11,176 nt of DNA from Deltaproteobacteria bacterium (lineage in GTDB: Bacteria; SAR324; NAC60-12). The stretch spans positions 529 to 11,704 of the forward strand of contig DPLM01000090.1 in the NCBI GenBank assembly GCA_003541985.1. Direction: 5' to 3'. Below the pieces are notes generated by a model. It was not told the DNA's origin. It saw nothing but the letters and a program-made list of their open reading frames with translations, and did not search any database. Position numbers and translations under genes: made by a program. Shown piece after piece: positions 8,286 through 11,176 of this stretch (its first letter is position 1; each line of letters begins with the position of its first letter).

Positions 8286-8292
8286 AAAGGAG
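8286..8292 (+). promoter_or_regulatory. Strong Shine-Dalgarno for the TerB-like gene
   Basis: AAAGGAG lies 9 bases before the ATG at 8302 and fixes that start. It is the best-placed ribosome site in the window, consistent with this gene being translated independently of the upstream block. Confidence 0.75.
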
Positions 8293-8301
8293 AGAAATTC
8301 C

Positions 8302-9822
8302 ATGGAATTGCCTAATACCGAAGCCATGTCCGTTGAGGAGAAAGTTTGGTTTGCACGGGCTATTGCCGGCATGATTGTGGCCGATGGTCGAGTGGATGAC
8401 TCAGAACTCGAATTTCTTAAAGAGGCCATTTCCTTTCTGGAAGATCGTGATCAGGTAAATGACATCATGGCCGTTGTGCGCCAAGGTAAGACCCCATCGC
8501 TGGAAGCACGAAAGATTGATCCTAAGCAATCATTTATTATTCTCAAGTATCTTGCAGAGTTGATGGTTGTAGATGGGAAAATGTCAGAGACGGAAATCAC
8601 CTTCTTTGTATATGCTGGTGGTCTGTTAGGCTTCACCAGCAATATCCTTACGAAACTATGGAAGACAGCACGATCAATGCTGGAAGCAACTAAACCATTG
8701 GCAAAAATCTCTGCTGGTAAGAATGCTTCTCTAGTGCGACTCACCTCACTCTCAGAATCCCGTTGTACTTTCCGGAACCCTCGCGCGATGGTTCCCAATA
8801 TGCCGGTCTATATCCAGATTTCTAAATCAGGTTCAGAGGAAGAGTTTTATGACCGTGTTGAAGGCAGAGTGACTGGACAACGTCAGGAAAAGTGGGATGA
8901 GAAGAGTGTCTCGATTCGTGTAGATATCGTCCAGAGACTGGGAGATCAACATGGTATTCTTCAGATCCTCTACCCAGATCGTTATGAGGTCTCAACAGTC
9001 AATGATCGGCTCACACCTAAGAAATCCTCACTGACTGGACGCATCGTCAACTGTTTTGCTTGCGGCAATGATAAGGTTCATTTTTGGTCTTTGCGTGCCA
9101 GGAGCATGATTACCAAGCAGAATATTTTTGGGATCCCAAAGTACCTAAGCCCTTCTGGATCTATGGATTTCTGTGATTTTAATCTGCTGGATGTGACGAG
9201 TTGTACTAGCTGTGGGTTCTCTACCAATATTTTGGAAAATTTCCGCTCACAGTCCAACCGGAACGCTCCCTTCAACGTAGAGCAGTTCCAGGAAGGATGG
9301 GAAGAGCGAATGAAGAGCTTACTAGAGAAAACTACAGATCCAGCAGCATTCATGAGTGAAGAACGAGATCTTGAGATGGCATTGCTCAGCTACGATTTGG
9401 CTATAGAAACCCATAAACGATTGTCGGAGGTTGCAGAAACACCGTATGCCAACGTTCGTAAAATGGCCTCACTGAATATGGTGAAAGCTGAAATGCTCTC
9501 GGAGGCAGGTCGAATCGACGAAGCCAAGGCGGCACTGAAGAAAGTCATTGAATGGCTCGAACCAATTTTTGAACAACTTGACAAGGTCGAGATTATCAAG
9601 GCTTGTCTACTGCTCTTCAGACTCAAAGTGTATTTCAAAGACTTCCAGGGGGCTGGAGGTCTGATGAAGTTCATGGATAACTATGACACCGAAGGAAAAT
9701 TGGATCAGGAATCTGAAGAGTTTAAGGTGCTCTCCGTATCGCAGCAGGCGTTAAAGAAGTGCTATGATGATCGTGAAGAGTACTCGGAAGAAAAACTGAA
9801 AACTTTCCATTTGCCCGAGTAA
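8302..9822 (+). CDS. TerB-like / zinc-ribbon (DUF2225-like) / TPR-like composite protein
   Basis: A 506-aa soluble protein with no signal peptide. Residues about 10-130 look like a TerB/DjlA-type helical domain, with two acidic helix-loop repeats: MIVADGRVDDSELEFLKEA (24-42) and LMVVDGKMSETEITFF (87-102), the typical DG-x(4)-E pattern. Residues about 140-235 look beta-rich and vaguely PilZ-like, but I cannot support that assignment. Residues 251-304 hold two cysteine pairs, CFAC (C251, C254) and CTSCGF (C301, C304), about 46 residues apart, resembling the zinc site of DUF2225 proteins. The C-terminal half (about 355-490) is helical; DLEMALLSYDLAIETHKRL and AEMLSEAGRIDEAKAALKKV are TPR-like. 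TerB domains are known from tellurite-resistance and phage-response proteins, but a stress role here is inference. It follows prmA by 131 nt and precedes the outer-membrane gene by 31 nt. Confidence 0.85.
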   Translation: MELPNTEAMSVEEKVWFARAIAGMIVADGRVDDSELEFLKEAISFLEDRDQVNDIMAVVRQGKTPSLEARKIDPKQSFIILKYLAELMVVDGKMSETEITFFVYAGGLLGFTSNILTKLWKTARSMLEATKPLAKISAGKNASLVRLTSLSESRCTFRNPRAMVPNMPVYIQISKSGSEEEFYDRVEGRVTGQRQEKWDEKSVSIRVDIVQRLGDQHGILQILYPDRYEVSTVNDRLTPKKSSLTGRIVNCFACGNDKVHFWSLRARSMITKQNIFGIPKYLSPSGSMDFCDFNLLDVTSCTSCGFSTNILENFRSQSNRNAPFNVEQFQEGWEERMKSLLEKTTDPAAFMSEERDLEMALLSYDLAIETHKRLSEVAETPYANVRKMASLNMVKAEMLSEAGRIDEAKAALKKVIEWLEPIFEQLDKVEIIKACLLLFRLKVYFKDFQGAGGLMKFMDNYDTEGKLDQESEEFKVLSVSQQALKKCYDDREEYSEEKLKTFHLPE

Positions 9823-9853
9823 GTCCTACCTACGAACACACTTCTCTTTCCAC

Positions 9854-10537
9854 ATGTATTTTTTCCGAAAGCTTCGCCTTCTGCTTTTGCTAGTGGGAGG
9901 CCTAGGCTTTCTCCTGCTGCCTATCCAGCCAGCTTGTGCTCAAGTCTTTGAAGATGCCTGGGGATTATTGCTGTTCAAGGGGCAGACAGCTCAAAGCAAC
10001 CTAGATGACATCGGTTTGATCAACTATACGGACTCACACGATCCCTCCAAAGCTCTAGATTTGGCGTATCCAAACACAGATGAGCTAGTTTATGGAGTAG
10101 AAGTCGCACGTCGAATATCAAGGAAGCTTTGGTGGTTCTATTATTTGGAACCTTACGTTACGGAATTGGAAGCAGCTCTGAGTATCAATTATCGAGAAAG
10201 CCAAACTAAGGTGATTAACGAGATTGGTCCTTCTGTAATATTCCGATGGAAAAACTTCCGATGGGATCGCTATGTGAAGACCACGATTGGCGTTGCTGAA
10301 GGAGTCTCTTACGCTTCCCAGATCCCAGATCAAGAGCGAACTGAAGGCAGATTCTCCAAACACTTTATGAATTTGCTGACGCTAGATATCACTTTGGCTC
10401 CGCCACAACTTCCAGAAGCAGAGTTGTCTTTCCGAATTCATCATCGCTCTGCTGGGTATGGCTTGTATGGTGTGCGCAACACCAGTTCTAACGTACTTGG
10501 GGTAGGACTACGCTATCGTTGGGGAACAGCTCTATGA
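9854..10537 (+). CDS. PagL/acyloxyacyl hydrolase-like outer-membrane protein (putative lipid A deacylase)
   Basis: A 227-aa secreted protein. It has a clear Sec signal peptide: FRKLRLLLLLVGGLGFLLL, then a likely cleavage after PACA (about residue 29, ACA before Q30). The mature part alternates polar and aromatic residues as in an 8-strand beta-barrel. The best family clue is near the end: LSFRIHHRSAGYGLYG (191-206), then SSNVLGVGLRYRW (211-223), which resembles the HxS active-site strand and final strand of lipid A 3-O-deacylases (PagL/Pfam PF09411), with H197 and S199 as the candidate His and Ser. The catalytic Glu of characterised PagL, 12 residues after its Ser, has no clear equivalent. 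Such enzymes trim acyl chains from lipid A in the outer membrane. The ATG at 9854 lacks a visible Shine-Dalgarno. It lies 31 nt after the TerB-like gene and 33 nt before a terminator. Confidence 0.75.
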   Translation: MYFFRKLRLLLLLVGGLGFLLLPIQPACAQVFEDAWGLLLFKGQTAQSNLDDIGLINYTDSHDPSKALDLAYPNTDELVYGVEVARRISRKLWWFYYLEPYVTELEAALSINYRESQTKVINEIGPSVIFRWKNFRWDRYVKTTIGVAEGVSYASQIPDQERTEGRFSKHFMNLLTLDITLAPPQLPEAELSFRIHHRSAGYGLYGVRNTSSNVLGVGLRYRWGTAL

Positions 10538-10569
10538 GCAAAGCTTTTGAAAGAAAGGCCTAGTCGTTA

Positions 10570-10622
10570 GATAGTCTGCTAGCAGATTTGTTAAGATGAC
10601 TCAGTAGCAGGCTAGTCTTTTT
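10570..10622 (+). terminator. Rho-independent terminator after the outer-membrane gene
   Basis: GATAGTCTGCTA (10570-10581) pairs with TAGCAGGCTAGTC (10605-10617) over 12 pairs with one G-U pair and one bulged G. TTTTT follows immediately (10618-10622). The loop is long (23 nt). It lies 33 nt after the stop of the outer-membrane gene and between two convergent units, which is where a terminator is expected. The opposite strand has only a weak pyrimidine-rich tail, so a two-way terminator is possible but not clear. Confidence 0.65.
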
Positions 10623-10666
10623 GATTAGATATATGCAGTTTTAAAAGTATAGAGATGAGTCAATAT

Positions 10667-11176
10667 TTAGAAAATTTGTCTTGGTAGAATTGAAAAAGTA
10701 GTTGCATATCGTTGATAGTAGGGGACCATGGCTGCAGCGAGCGCATGAAAATCACTCTGATTTCCTCCCTCCAGCAACTTAGGAAGACTCTGACTCAGAT
10801 CTAGTTGGTATTCCTGTTCTAGTATGACGTCCATCAGCTGAATAAAATATTGTATGATTTCGTGAGATGGTCGACTGGTGAGTACCACTGCCCCAGTATC
10901 TAACAGACTGTGGATATCGATAACAGCCAAGGAGGGAGCTAGTGCTGCCTGTTCCAACTACTGGTTAAAAATTTGATGCTGTTCGCTACTATCTTAACTA
11001 AGCTGAGTAGTTTTCGGTTTTTCGATTCCAGCTTTGCTTAGTTTGTTGAGCAGTAGAAATAAGGGGGTGAGCTCTAACAACAAGCTACCCTGACCCGGAG
11101 AATCAATCCGCATCAGAGCTAAGCCTCCTGCGTTGCTGTTGGTTCCTCGTAGGACGTCTCCATCATAAACAACCCC
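10667..11176 (-). pseudogene. ROK-family protein (sugar kinase/repressor superfamily), C-terminal part, broken by two stops; 5' end outside window
   Basis: Reading the minus strand from the window edge gives one continuous frame of about 170 codons. It begins VVYDGDVLRGTNSNAGGLAL, which matches the ROK signature region (normally G-I-V-x-D-G-x-L-x-R-G, then N-A-G-E). It continues through SLLLELTPLFLLLNKLSKAG, then LEQAALAPSLAVIDIHSLLD and GAVVLTS, where ROK proteins usually have WLxxAAxxLAxxIxxLLDPEAVVIGG, and ends with ALAAAMVPYYQRYA, like the ROK C-terminus. The frame contains a TAA (10994-10996) and a TAG (10958-10960). The TAG sits just before LEQAA, where the family usually has Trp, so TGG to TAG is a simple explanation. 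The zinc motif CxCGxxGC of ROK kinases is absent, favouring a ROK-type regulator subgroup. A new start at TTG 10957 is possible but would leave only a 96-aa C-terminal fragment. Sequencing error at both stops is the main alternative. Confidence 0.65.

Noticed and set aside
8189..8374. 61-aa ORF across the prmA-TerB gap
   Set aside because: It lacks a ribosome site, runs through the hairpins and Shine-Dalgarno of the next gene, and enters that gene in another frame.
10667..10957. 96-aa minus-strand ORF starting at TTG 10957, as an independent small gene
   Set aside because: Its residues match the C-terminal part of ROK proteins and the same frame continues upstream past the stops, so it is better read as part of a broken longer gene.
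10958..10996. Stop-codon reassignment (TAG/TAA read as sense) to explain the ROK interruptions
   Set aside because: Other genes in the window end normally at TAA, TAG or TGA and none has internal stops, so a recoded genetic code does not fit.

Overview
The window reads as chromosomal DNA of a Gram-negative bacterium, probably a proteobacterium or close relative. Evidence is a lipid A deacylase-like outer-membrane barrel with a signal peptide, a GT4 glycosyltransferase, an ATP-dependent Lon protease, and a standard housekeeping set (thrS, asnS, prmA). Base composition looks moderate (estimated by eye, high forties in percent GC). The ThrRS sequence has an alphaproteobacterial flavour, but unknown proteins fill the gaps between housekeeping genes, so an uncultured lineage is plausible. 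I would not name a phylum on this evidence.

Layout. Positions 1-7289 plus prmA (to 8170) form a tight rightward block: the 3' part of lon (cut by the window edge), thrS, an unknown 449-aa two-helix membrane protein, asnS, a GT4 glycosyltransferase, a small CxCxxC protein and prmA. From the unknown membrane protein onward the genes overlap or nearly touch (ATGA overlap into asnS, 6-nt gap to the glycosyltransferase, 14-nt overlap into the small gene, GTGA overlap into prmA), so they are probably co-transcribed and partly translationally coupled. A 131-nt gap with three hairpins separates this block from a second rightward pair: a TerB-like / zinc-ribbon (DUF2225-like) / TPR-like protein and a PagL/acyloxyacyl-hydrolase-like outer-membrane protein. 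A rho-independent terminator follows at about 10570-10622.

The last 510 bases carry, on the minus strand and convergent to everything else, the C-terminal part of a ROK-family protein (sugar kinase/repressor superfamily). It is readable in one frame but interrupted by two in-frame stop codons, so it is most simply a decaying pseudogene. Its 5' part lies beyond the window.

The block mixes translation (two aminoacyl-tRNA synthetases, ribosomal protein L11 methylation), proteostasis (Lon) and envelope glycan/lipid genes. The least explained parts are the 449-aa membrane protein tied to asnS, the 89-aa cysteine-motif protein between the glycosyltransferase and prmA, and the TerB/zinc-ribbon composite protein. 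I found no CRISPR array, mobile element, phage gene, tRNA or rRNA. I see no convincing new defence or mobile system here.
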